A DNA stretch of 64,000 nt. Origin: Toxotes chatareus (taxonomy: Eukaryota; Chordata; Actinopteri; Toxotidae). Position numbers and translations under genes: made by a program. The first letter of the stretch is position 1. The number at the start of each line of letters is the position of its first letter. This document shows, in pieces, positions 11,202 through 20,385 of the stretch. Below the pieces are notes generated by a model that was not told the DNA's origin, made no database searches, and was given only the letters and a program-made list of their open reading frames with translations. The stretch spans positions 21,169,501 to 21,233,500 of the forward strand of contig CM028897.1 in NCBI GenBank assembly GCA_016801885.1, read 5' to 3'.

Positions 11202-11228
11202 AGTGTGTGTGTGTGTGTGTGTGTGTGT
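11202..11228. repeat. (GT)n microsatellite
   Basis: About 13 GT units, with imperfect GT-rich sequence continuing to 11278. Confidence 0.95.
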
Positions 11229-11445
11229 TTGAGTCTTTTTCTGCGTGTCATTGTTTGTCCCTGTGTGTATGTGTGTGTCAAGGACCCCCAGAGAATGTTG
11301 TTTTCCTCATTTGTGGTGACAAATAGGCAGCCTGTGGAGAAAGGGCGATGTGCTGCGTTGCAGTTGACCCTTGACATCTCATTTGGGCCTGATAGATGGG
11401 CGCAGTCGTAGGATGCTGTTTCCCATCTGAAGAAATGACCAGGTA

Positions 11446-11482
11446 CCACACACATACACACACTCTCTCTCTCTCTCTTGCT
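11446..11482. repeat. compound (CA)n-(CT)n microsatellite
   Basis: A short CA run passes directly into a CT run. Confidence 0.95.
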
Positions 11483-11964
11483 CGCGCTCACGCTCACCAA
11501 CAAAATCCAGCACAGAATGACTGCCTGGATGTTAGGATGTAACTGGACAGGTACTGGGTGCAGGGAAAGCCTTGTGCTGTTATTTTATGTTGGTATTGCC
11601 ATGTTGTCATGTTCATGGTGAACTGGATGTCAGACTGAATCAAGGTCAGACTGGGACTGATTCAGTTTTGGGTATTTTGTGTGGTGCTTTCTTCAGTGTC
11701 AACACTGACCCAGCAAGTGTTGTCTGTACATCTGTGTGAACAGGAACTACAAGTAGCTAATGCACCATGACCTCTATGGTGCAGGTTTGCCAGTATGTGA
11801 GCAAATGTGGACTTAATAGTCTTTGAGGGCGCTATTTAGACATTGGGTGAGGTTGATCCTCAACAACATTTGAATAAGATCACAAATAAGATTTGTGCAG
11901 TGTGTCCTGAGTGCAGGATACAGCCTGACTGATGTCGCACAAGGAGTCATTTTTCCTCATGATC

Positions 11965-12006
11965 TGATACTGAAGCCTGCCGACATGATACTGAAGCCTG
12001 CCGACA
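11965..12006 (+). repeat. exact 21-bp tandem duplication
   Basis: The unit beginning tgatactgaagcctgccg occupies 11965-11985 and is repeated exactly at 11986-12006. Confidence 0.95.
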
Positions 12007-12039
12007 TGACAGTAGAAGCTGGTTAGGTCTCAAATGCAA

Positions 12040-12405
12040 AATTCAAGGATTCAAGGGGCTTATTATCATTTCTATTACAACAAGAACAGGTAATATCAAT
12101 AGATACACTTAAATATTATACAACAACAAGAAAGTATCAATAAAAATATAATAAAGAAATGAAAATAAAAAAAATATAAAAATAGAAATAGAAATATAGA
12201 AATGTAGGAGATAGGAAGGTTACAAAAAATACAAAGTACAAGGCACCTAATCACGCATGTGTGGAGAACTGTCCAAAGAATAGTGCAAGTGAACACAGTG
12301 AACAGAGGCATTGCAGCCTAGGGAACACCACCAGTGTTCAGCAGTCTCACAGCTGTTGGGAAGAAGCTGTTTTTCACACTAAGACAGCTTTCAGTTTTCC
12401 AGCCC
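12040..12405 (+). repeat. teleost interspersed repeat (LINE-tail or SINE-like)
   Basis: Begins near ttcaaggattcaaggggctt and passes through an A-rich region. It ends with gttcagcagtctcacagct and gggaagaagctgtttttcac. These two phrases occur together in a widespread fish repeat of retrotransposon type. Non-coding. It directly precedes the hAT element. Confidence 0.5.
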
Positions 12406-12714
12406 TTAATACCCCTCAACCCAGCCCTCCTGCCCGTTTTTTTAGGGGTGGTGAAAAAAATTGATTATTGATTAATTGCGATTATATTATGGACGACTAT
12501 GAGTCGATTATTACATTTCCAAACATCGATTATTTTTGCATTTTTCTAAATTGTAATACACAGCAGTGACTCCTCCGGTTCCTGGCTGTCAAGATTTATT
12601 TTGATACAGGATTTAACCGCAAGGTGGAGCTGTTGGCTAACAGTCAAAACAAGACATCCTGCAACAGAGTCAGTGAGCATGCTTACCATGCTAGCAAGGC
12701 GAGAGGCGCGTGAA

Positions 12715-13360
12715 ATGGACGAAGAAAAACCATTAACTGGCAACCAACCAATCCATCCAGCTCCATTGGGGATAAAAGCGAGCGTGTGGATGCATTTTGG
12801 TTTTCATGGCAGGAGTTCTAAACACGTTGACAGAACGGATGTTGTTTGCAAACTTTGCCGCACTAAGCTTAAGTACTGTGGCAGTACTAGCAACATGAGG
12901 GGTCCAGGTTCGTACCCTGGTCTGATCTCTTCTGTGCAGAGTTTGCATGTTCTCCCTTTGCCTGCGTGGGTTTTCTCCGGGTACTCTGGCTTCCTCCCAC
13001 AATGCCAAAAACATGCACATTAGGTCAACTGGCTACTTTACCTTGCCCCTAGGTGTGTGCGTGTGTAGTTATCTGTCTTTGCGTGTCGGCCCTGCGATTG
13101 ACTGGCGACCAGTCCAGGGTGTACCCCGCCTCTTCCCCGTAGTCAGCTATGATAGGCTCCAGCTCCCCTGCGACCCTGATGGATCAAGCGGTATAGAAAA
13201 TGGATGGATGAGGGCTCAGATGTCCCGCTTCCATCCAGAGGAGGCTGCGTGGGCTAAAGATAACCGCCTGAAGCCTGTCATTCCACTGAATCAATGTACT
13301 CTCCACAAGGTGACAAAACTAGCCCCTGTGACTACATCTAAAACAAAAGATTTAATTTAG
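12715..13360 (+). pseudogene. hAT transposase N-terminus with BED-type zinc finger, split by a SINE
   Basis: From the ATG at 12715 the peptide includes ASVWMHFGFHG, then DVVCKLCRTKLKYCGSTSN: the aromatic lead-in and Cys-x2-Cys of a BED finger. These fingers bind DNA in hAT transposases. The SINE insertion shifts the rest of the finger 307 bp downstream, where the frame continues as MRAQMSRFHPEEAAW at 13208. The first zinc-ligand His expected in that segment appears to be Gln (AQMSRFH). Further on, LNQCTLHKVTKLAP resembles the linker before the hAT RNase-H fold. The frame then stops at 13358. Confidence 0.75.
12901..13207 (+). mobile_element. SINE-like repeat with degenerate B box and (GGAT) tail
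   Basis: The 307-bp insert begins with ggtccaggttcgtaccctgg, which holds a decayed pol III B box. It continues with gagtttgcatgttctccc, gtgggttttctccgggtact, ggcgaccagtccagggtgta and ends ggtatagaaaatggatggat. This is a very common fish repeat. The 6-bp ATGAGG flanks it on both sides (12895-12900 and 13208-13213), consistent with a short target duplication. The 5' end, including the A box, is missing. A related copy in reverse orientation is at 32545-32698. Confidence 0.75.
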
Positions 13361-13384
13361 TGGAACATCTCCATATGAAGACCT

Positions 13385-13680
13385 CACTCTCACCTCCTCC
13401 TCTGACTCCCCTGACTGCACTCAACAGAGAAGCACATACACCCCTCCCCTACCTGACACCTCCACACTGAGCTTCACTGCTGACCAGGTGAGAAGACAGC
13501 TGAACAGACTCCATGCAGGCAAGGCCCGGATGGCGTGAGCCCAAGGGCCCTGAAGACCTGTGCCCCCCAGCTATGTGGAGTTTTTCATTATGTCTTCAAC
13601 ATGAGTCTCAATCTTCAGAAGGTCCCCATGCTGTGGAACATGTCATGCCTTGTTCCTGTACCTCATACACAACTCACTAC
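13385..13680 (+). pseudogene. L2/Rex1-type LINE reverse transcriptase fragment
   Basis: The first frame gives LSFTADQVRRQLNRLHAGKA; after a frameshift near 13522 it continues as GVSPRALKTCAPQLCGVF and VPMLWNMSCLVPVP. These blocks sit at the start of the reverse transcriptase domain in fish LINEs of the L2/Rex1 group. Neither the catalytic motif nor a 3' tail is present, so this is an internal scrap. It shares orientation with the hAT remnant upstream but is unrelated to it. Confidence 0.75.
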
Positions 13681-13689
13681 AATCAGTCT

Positions 13690-14659
13690 TGATTGTAGTT
13701 TTATTAGATCTTGTCTCAGAAACATCAGATTCAGTAGTCAGGACTTTTCATTCAGCAGCTCTCCCCCTCATTAACCTGTCATCAGTTTTCAACAGATCAT
13801 AGTGAGAAATAAAGTCACAGTTATTTTTATATTTTCTCTTGCCTGGCCTGTTTTTTTTTTTTTTTATAAATATCTTTCTCAATTTTCATCAGACCAAAAT
13901 ACATTTTTATAACCAACCTCCAGTTTTTAAATAAACAAGGCACTTACCCAGTTCAATTCCTATATTTTTCCTGTTCTATTTCAGCTTGTAATTTCCAGTT
14001 GCACAGCTTTTATTTGAAACCAGTTTAGACGCCCATAAATCCGTTTAGAAAGCATGTTAAAAGGTAATCAAATCAAAAGATACAGATACAGGTCATAGGA
14101 TTGCATTATAACCTTGGTATACTATACATAAAATGCTGCACTTTCATTAATTTTGTATTATGCTGGTCAAACATTTTAACATTTTTGGCTCATCAATATG
14201 CACATGCTGTGGCTATTAAAGCCAGATACGCCTTTCTTGGATGTTTATCTGCCAGTTTGTTTGCGAGAACACACCAAACTGGATTTAATTCCAGGTTTAC
14301 ACATGAAGCAATATTGATACTCAGGAATAGGATGATAGGTGCTCTGATTCCACCAAAAGTGTTGCATGTTCATGCTCTGAGCTACCTGAGGTACTGTAGC
14401 CCTACTGCCTGTCCTCCTCCTCTTATCGGAGTGTTGGGGCTGTTTGCTACACTTGGTATTGGATTAGAAAGGATTGTGAAGAATGTGTTGGCTACACAGT
14501 AATAAAACCTGTCACTGTCATAAAAATAAGATAATAATGATACTAGAAAGGGAGCTCATCTGTGATCTCATGCTCATTATTGCTTTTCCTCCTAAATCAC
14601 CATCCTCCGTATTTTTCATCCTGATTGCCCAGTTTTCCATCCTGACTGTCACCACATAC
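13690..14659. other. non-coding stretch
   Basis: Poly-T at about 13850-13865, AT-rich. A 133-codon open frame at 14101-14502 (+) has a hydrophobic, low-complexity look, no splice context and no family resemblance, so I do not call it a gene. Confidence 0.5.
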
Positions 14660-14784
14660 CCCAGAGGCCCTCTCATTTATTATAGGCATCTCCACCAGCA
14701 GACTGTACTTGATGCCACCATGGTATTTATACTCCAAAGCGATGAACCGTTTGTTTGCAACATCAAGAGTCACTTGCAGTCTTC
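14660..14784 (-). CDS. candidate single exon of an unidentified minus-strand gene
   Basis: A 125-bp segment on the minus strand is preceded by a pyrimidine-rich acceptor (ttattgtctcag) and followed by a GTATGT donor. It is open throughout: phase 1 in, phase 0 out. The peptide includes RLQVTLDVANKRF, IALEYKYHGGIKYS and LLVEMPIINERASG, with a beta-strand-like alternation typical of an extracellular or structural domain. I do not recognise the family. Other frames here are also open, so coding is not proven. Flanking exons were not identified. Confidence 0.3.
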
Positions 14785-15930
14785 CTGAGACAATAATAGA
14801 GTGGCGAGGTAAGACAAAGCATTTGATATTCAAATCAGACTGGATTGAGGGAGTGCCAAACTCGCAGAGTGAGAGACATCAAGAGATGGAGAGGAAAAGT
14901 GAGGGAAGTGAATGAGAGGCCAGCACAGAGGTGTTGTGCTGTGCATGAATATAAATAGAAAAAAAAAAAAAAAAAAACAGAATGCAAAGGCAAAAAAGTG
15001 AAAGGGCAGGGGTTCTTATGTTACAGGAAGCACATCTCTAAAAGCAGTGTAGGAGATTAATGCTGGAAGGGGCTGTATAGAGATGCTCAGTATTTTTCTT
15101 TTCTTTTTTTTTTCTTGCCTAGAAGAGGATGGTGTAATTTTTTTGAGGTGCAGCAAAGTGATGATATGTACTGTGAGACATGACATTATCAGCCATCAGT
15201 TCTCCTTTCCAGTGCTGGAAAGGAGGCTGTGGTTGCTCACTCAACCTCAGATACAAGAGGAATACTGAGGATACTGAATAGCTGTTCACTGAGAAATGAT
15301 ATTGCAGAGATCATCTATATCGCTTTGGTCATTCTGTGGGAGTGCTGCCAGACTGTGGGGCTGCCATCGGAGCCTGTTTCTATGTGCCACTGGATCCTTG
15401 TATAACTATAGTGAGAGCTGTATCCAGATTTTCTGGAGGAAGTCACCTACAGTACACCTATGTCTCCACTTCAGTTTGTGGCGAAGAGTACCGCGTCACA
15501 TAGCATCTCTGTGTAAATGATTCCTGCCTAGGCAGAAATCCTGTCTGCTGACCAACTAGACTGGGCCCTTAGTCATCTTGGTCCAGCTGTTGCTCCTCTC
15601 TCATTTCTTTCACTTGGGCTTGGATCTGTTGAGACTGGTATTACACCCCCTTGGTTCTTTCTGGGTGGATTTCTTTTCCATTTGCTGGTCTCTAGCTACT
15701 TGAGACTGTATTAATGATTTGACCAGATCTGCCACTTCATCCTGTTTATCCCCAGGGCTGCCTCCTGCTTTAGGCCCTAGATCAGCTGCAGCAGCAGCAC
15801 CTGACGTCAGCTATCACTTCATTAAAATCATTCTTTTTTTCCACCTTGGGTCATCATAGCCTCGTCTGTGTGCTTCTAGGCCCACACTTCTGACAGCACT
15901 TAATCTGTCTGAGTGCAGGTTGGTTTAAGG
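14785..15930. other. non-coding stretch
   Basis: A-tract at about 14959-14977 and poly-T near 15105. A region at 15290-15520 is open in several frames on both strands, so no single reading is favoured. No gene is called. Confidence 0.45.
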
Positions 15931-16701
15931 CAGTGGTTCCCAAACTTCCTCTGCTGGGCACCCCCTTTGGTACATAAGAAATTTTTCGCGCCCCCCCACT
16001 TCCCCCCCATCAAAAATTAAAAAAAAGGAAAACAGTGTCGAAAAAATACGGGCTTTGACAGGTCGTGTTTTTATGTAGTTAACGATGGCAATAACGTCGG
16101 TCATAACATCTTTCAGCTCGGGACTCTGGTGTTTAGACGCCAGCGCTTCGCGGTGTATCATGCAGCGCGTCCACTGCACATTGGGGGAGATGCGCTTGAC
16201 AAGCGCTTGCAGCCCTCCCCGTTTCCCAGCCATAGCCTGTGCCCCGTCTGTGCAGATCCCCACACAGTCCTCCCATTCGAGATTGGCCTCTTTCAAGTAA
16301 GAAACAGTTCTTCAGCAATTCCTCCCTCATGTCATCCCCATCTATGAATCTCACATAAGTTATCAATAAACAGTCTTTGTTACTGTCAGTGGCTTCATCC
16401 ATCTGCAGAGAAAAGCGGCTGTCACGCACCTTATCATTAAGCTGCTCCTCTACGTCCTTTGACATATAGATGCGCCTGCCGATGGTGTTGTTTGATAGAG
16501 GATGTAATTGTTTTGGAAGCACATTTGGAGATGCTTCATCCTCTGCTTTTCTTTTGCGTGACAGTCCCGTCAAAAACGTCTCCATGTTTTGCTAGCAATA
16601 TCATTTATTAATTCATTAAGTCTTTTCGCGCCCCGCGCCCCCCCCTGCTATGGCACTGGGCCCCCCCCTAGGGGGTGCGGCCCCCACTTTGGGAACCACT
16701 G
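15931..16701 (-). mobile_element. complete non-autonomous hAT (Charlie/ZBED5-like group) element, 771 bp
   Basis: Both ends begin cagtggttcccaaa when read inward: 15931 on the plus strand, and the complement at 16688-16701. An exact 8-bp target duplication, gtttaagg, flanks the element (15923-15930 and 16702-16709). Ends and duplication length are diagnostic of hAT. GC-rich homopolymers (c-runs) lie just inside each end. The interior holds a shortened transposase on the minus strand. With intact ends but no full transposase, the copy could only have moved with help in trans. Confidence 0.92.
15960..16585 (-). pseudogene. hAT transposase remnant, internally deleted and frameshifted
   Basis: The minus-strand frame opens at an ATG at 16583-16585 (METFLTGLSRKRKAED, with a basic nuclear-localisation-like patch). 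It contains SLQMDEATDSNKDCLL, which holds the first catalytic Asp. Near 16297 the frame shifts at what looks like an internal deletion, and coding resumes as LEWEDCVGICTDGAQAM, which holds the second Asp. Then follow RCMIHREALASKHQSPEL, the Cys/His block, and NYIKTRPVKARIF. After this the sequence jumps into the 3' terminal region, so the catalytic Glu and the C-terminal dimerisation domain are gone. The relationship is to ZBED5/SCAND3-type transposases. Confidence 0.88.
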
Positions 16702-16709
16702 GTTTAAGG

Positions 16710-18659
16710 TCTTCTTTTTACACAGGCAGGATGACCAGTCCTGTGTGAAACTATCGGTTTCACCTGCTGTTCTGTGTCAGTCATCCATATGTAAATCCAG
16801 TTGGTGAGCACAGTGGAGCTGAAGAGCCTGATATTTTGCTGAGGAGCTGTGGAGACCAAAAACAGAACTGAAAGAGAGGGAATACTAGATTAAGAATCCA
16901 TTGAGATTCATTAAGTGGACTCCAACACCACTTCAGAGGAAGGATCATTTTTCTGTGTGACAGCTGGATGTGAAAATAAGCAACTGTTTGTCATAGTTCA
17001 CCTGGTTCATGATGATATGTCAGTGTTGTGTTCACAACCTGTTTTCTGCCCCTATGGGGACAAAAGAAATTAGTTATTGCAGGTTTAAAGAAAATAACAA
17101 AAATGGATCTGAACCTTTTTGGAGGTGATGGTGCACAGGAAGCTCACTGATTTTACTATCTCCATTGTTTATACCTTACACTGTAATGCTCTGTGGTGTT
17201 AATCTGGGAGGATGTGACTTCAGTTCATCCTGGATGCACTGTACATTTAAATATGCATTGACATAAGATGGTTCCCTCATTTCTATACTTCATCCTCTTT
17301 TCCTTCCCCGTCTCTCCAGTCTCATCATTATTCTCCCACCACCCTCCCCTCAAGATTCAAATGTACGCTCCCTATTCTCTGGCCTGTCTAATCCAAACTT
17401 AATCAGAGGCACACATACACACTGCCACAGAGAGATGGAGAAATGAGAAGGGACAGGGAGATGGAAGAGCGAAAGAAGAATGGGCTGCAGAAAGAAAAAA
17501 GCCTGATTGAGAGGGAGACAGGTCAAGCCAAAAATACAGAAGAAATGAAAAAGACAGGAAGGCAGAGAGAGAGTTTGAGCGACAGACAAACGAGAGGGGA
17601 ATGGAAAGGAGGGAACACAGATGGTTCTCTCCAATGACGAACAACTAAACAGCGCATCAGGCAGGAGAGGAGCATCTCTGGCAGGGGAACAAGTGGATTC
17701 ATGGTGTTCCTTTTTGAAATGACTGCTGGCTGTTAGTTTAAAAAGAAGAGAAATCTGTAGGCAGATCCATGTTCAGACGCCAGCCCAAAATAGGAATTTG
17801 ACAAAATGACAAGGACAAAACCCTTTCCCTACCTTTTCCCAGAACTTTCAGCCACGGCTCAGTTTGCTCACTTGTCATGTTGGCAGAACTTGCTAAAAAT
17901 GTATGATTTTCAGTCTTAAACTATCTGTGTCTCCTGCATATACCGTGCATCTAATTTACATTCAGATAATTAATTAGATAAGTTTGCACTGACTAAGGTT
18001 TTCCTACAGAAAACACAATAACAGTACAGAAATTGGGATTTTCTGTTTTTACTGAAATGCGGACATATGTGCAGATATCGTTATTTCTGCGAGAAGTAGA
18101 ACGTTGATCTCTTCTTACGCAGATTAATGGACCGACTGATTCAGAGATTTACCTGTTGGATAAATGGAAGACTATCAGGATATCTGGAGGAATTTCAGAT
18201 CAGTAGCTTTAATAACTTGGAAAACAATATTCAACATCATAGCATAAGCCACGCTTCTTCTAGGTCTATGATGATGATGGATTTACATTATTGAGGACCT
18301 CATTAAGGTTGGCTACTTGTATTTTTCACAGTGCAGTGGAAGATTTCACTCTAAAATCCCCTCGGCATTTTCACCTTGGCCAAATGATTAACGCTTTCCT
18401 GGCATCATGTTGGTGGAGATAAAAACCCTTCCTTGGGAAATGGCAAGAAAATAAATGAATAATGGCCATTCGAGGCCATTCGAGAAAAATAATTACTGCT
18501 CCTGCACCATTGTGTTTTAGAAAATAGCTGCAGGCTGCAATCATAAGCGGCACATACTCACACATGTACAGAAACACACCTTGCACTTCATGCTACTGGC
18601 ACACACACACACACACACACATTTGTGCATTGCATTTACTTCCATTCATTGTGAATTCA
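16710..18659. other. non-coding stretch including a purine-rich tract
   Basis: A short fragment at about 17060-17090 (tagttattgcaggtttaa) resembles a common fish repeat. 17420-17636 is strongly purine-biased on the plus strand. A 10-bp duplication, ggccattcga, lies near 18464-18484, and (CA)n at 18600-18621. No gene recognised. Confidence 0.5.
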
Positions 18660-18815
18660 TAGTGTCCCCTAAAATCAAGTCTTAACCCTCAAACAGCCCT
18701 TTGAAGGTGTGAGAACTGGCCAAAATGTCCTCTGTAAGGTCAAAAACTCAAACTGAGCCTCACAAAGATAGAGGTACAAGTACTTGTAGATCTATCTTTG
18801 TATCTACACCTAATT
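18660..18815 (-). mobile_element. miniature inverted-repeat element, copy 1 (truncated)
   Basis: On the minus strand this matches the first half of the element at 23396-23638: ctatctttgtgaggc at the end, then gaccttacagag, ggacattttgg, ctttgaag in complement, and agacttgattttagggg, after which similarity stops. Only one terminal repeat is kept. Confidence 0.65.
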
Positions 18816-20203
18816 GAGAGCATTTTGAAAGGCTGGATATGTGTTGGCCACTGACATTTACAGATGAAGAGACTTTAAATTCTTTGGATTTTCTACTGTT
18901 TTAGTGTTTATCGCCATCCCTGGTGATTTCGCATGGCAGGAGGAGACAGTCATCACAGCTTTGACAGTAAATTGTGCGCTTCACATGGGGGTCCATCACA
19001 ATGTTAGATCTTTGGGCTGTTTAATGGTATATTATGTAGGATTTTCCTAAATAACAGTGCATAGACTCATACATACATATCCTCATTGATGTCCCAGTAG
19101 GAGTGTGTGGCAGTGTGGCTATCTGCAGACACCTTGTCCTCTCCTTGTATTTTCCTACTTTCTTCTTATTGTGCCATGTTGCTGTGTTGTGTTCAGGACA
19201 TTTCTGGGGTGCAACCTTTGTACAGTAGGTGTGCAGCCTCCAGTACGTATAAAGAGCTGTAGGCCTGTGAGTCCGTTTGACCGAGGATAGGGCTAGGCTA
19301 CACATTCACACACACAGCAGAGAGGCCACAAGGTGCGCTTCATTCACACAAAATTCAGCAATGCGGCACCTTCCTGCAGAGTTGTGTGGAGGTGTGGGTG
19401 TGTTTATTTGTACCGTAGAACTTAACAATCAGAAAATAACATTTTATTGCTCTGATTCACTGCTCTGTTCTTGCTAACACTGCTCCCTCTCTTCATTCAC
19501 TCTCTATCTTGCTCACGCACCCCTGCCATCAAACTCATTGAGCCAGGGTGGGAGGGAGGGAAGGAGAGGAATTAAAACAGTATGTTCACTTGTCTTCCAA
19601 ACCATTGTTAAACTTCAGTTATGTATCAGATTAAATGCAGGGGAAAGCATTCAAGACCTGCAAGACAAATAAGCTTCATAGACAGAGCTCCATGATAAAT
19701 AAAGGCTGAAAAGGCACTTATCAACATCATCAAATTATGCATATTGGGTTCACACTGTGTGTTAGCCCACAAGCCTTGGAAATCGGATGGAACACGTACA
19801 GATGGCCCAGCTCCTGTTCCACCTGGTTCAGTTTCTTCTGTTTGCTGGCAGTGTCCTTGGGATGGGGTAACATTAGCATTAGGCTTCTTTCCTGTAATTT
19901 CTGTACCATCGTCTGTAGTGTCTTCCAAAGCAGCATTAGCTTCAAGGCTCAAAGTGTAGTTTTGCTTAAGTTCCATATCATCCTTTAGTAGTATGTACTG
20001 TTACAACATACAGAGCTACTGTCAGGCCTCGGTCAGGTCAGGTCTCGGTCTAGGGTGAATTTTATGAACAGACGTGAGTGGAGGAGGAATGCCATCCACT
20101 GCAAAACTCAATATCCCTGGGCATTTTTAAGTGGCTATACAGACACCCTGGAGCTTTCTGTGGGTACAGGGCGTGTACCTTCAAAGAATATTACATAGAA
20201 TCA
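18816..20203. other. non-coding stretch
   Basis: Apart from the open frame at 19626-19976 listed separately, nothing recognisable. A short G/A-rich run lies at 19545-19570. Confidence 0.5.
19626..19976 (-). other. unidentified 116-codon open frame, possibly a decayed coding fragment
   Basis: The minus-strand peptide starts MELKQNYTLSLEANAALED and has a hydrophilic, Gln/Glu/Thr-rich first two thirds (for example GKKPNANVTPSQGHCQ) before turning hydrophobic. An overlapping frame reads TLQTMVQKLQERS, which looks coiled-coil-like, so the segment may be a frameshifted retrocopy. No splice sites, start context or family match support a live gene. Confidence 0.2.
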
Positions 20204-20385
20204 TACATGGCCAAAAGTATGTGGACACCCCGACATTCAAGCCATATTCATTAGTTGAACATTGACTGCATTCTGCGTGATGAAGTCTGGCTTGCAGTCT
20301 GTGTTCCAGTTTATCCCGAATGTGTTGGACAGGGTCTGGGCTCTGGGCAGACAAGTCGAGTTCTTCTGCACCAGTCTAGGAAAAG
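20204..20385 (+). mobile_element. Tc1/mariner-type repeat fragment
   Basis: Starts catggccaaaagtatgtgga followed by caccccgacat, a terminal phrase known from a widespread animal DNA transposon. Then comes the internal phrase gcagtctgtgttccagttta, next to ttggacagggtctgggctct and gacaagtcgagttcttctgc. In fuller copies these phrases lie further apart, so the middle is deleted. No coding capacity. Confidence 0.6.

Larger units (their letters stand above)
9736..12039. other. non-coding stretch with microsatellites
   Basis: AT-rich patches, poly-A at about 9975-9985, GT and CA/CT repeats near 11200 and 11450, and a 21-bp tandem duplication at 11965. No protein family recognised. Confidence 0.5.
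12440..13365 (+). mobile_element. hAT transposon 5' half, interrupted by a SINE
   Basis: The left part starts near aggggtggtgaaaaaaattg, a phrase like the terminal region of fish hAT elements. It leads into a transposase N-terminus from the ATG at 12715. A SINE occupies 12901-13207, and hAT coding resumes at 13208 and runs to a TAG at 13358-13360. The catalytic and dimerisation domains are absent, and the element abuts an L2-type fragment at about 13385. The right inverted repeat was not found. Confidence 0.7.

Noticed and set aside
14101..14502. 133-codon open frame on the plus strand
   Set aside because: Hydrophobic, no family resemblance, no splice or start context; its length is not surprising in 64 kb of AT-rich DNA.
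15290..15520. Region open in three or more frames with protein-like peptides (for example NLDTALTIVIQGSSGT on the minus strand)
   Set aside because: Competing frames on both strands look equally plausible and each is bounded by stops, so no reading can be preferred.
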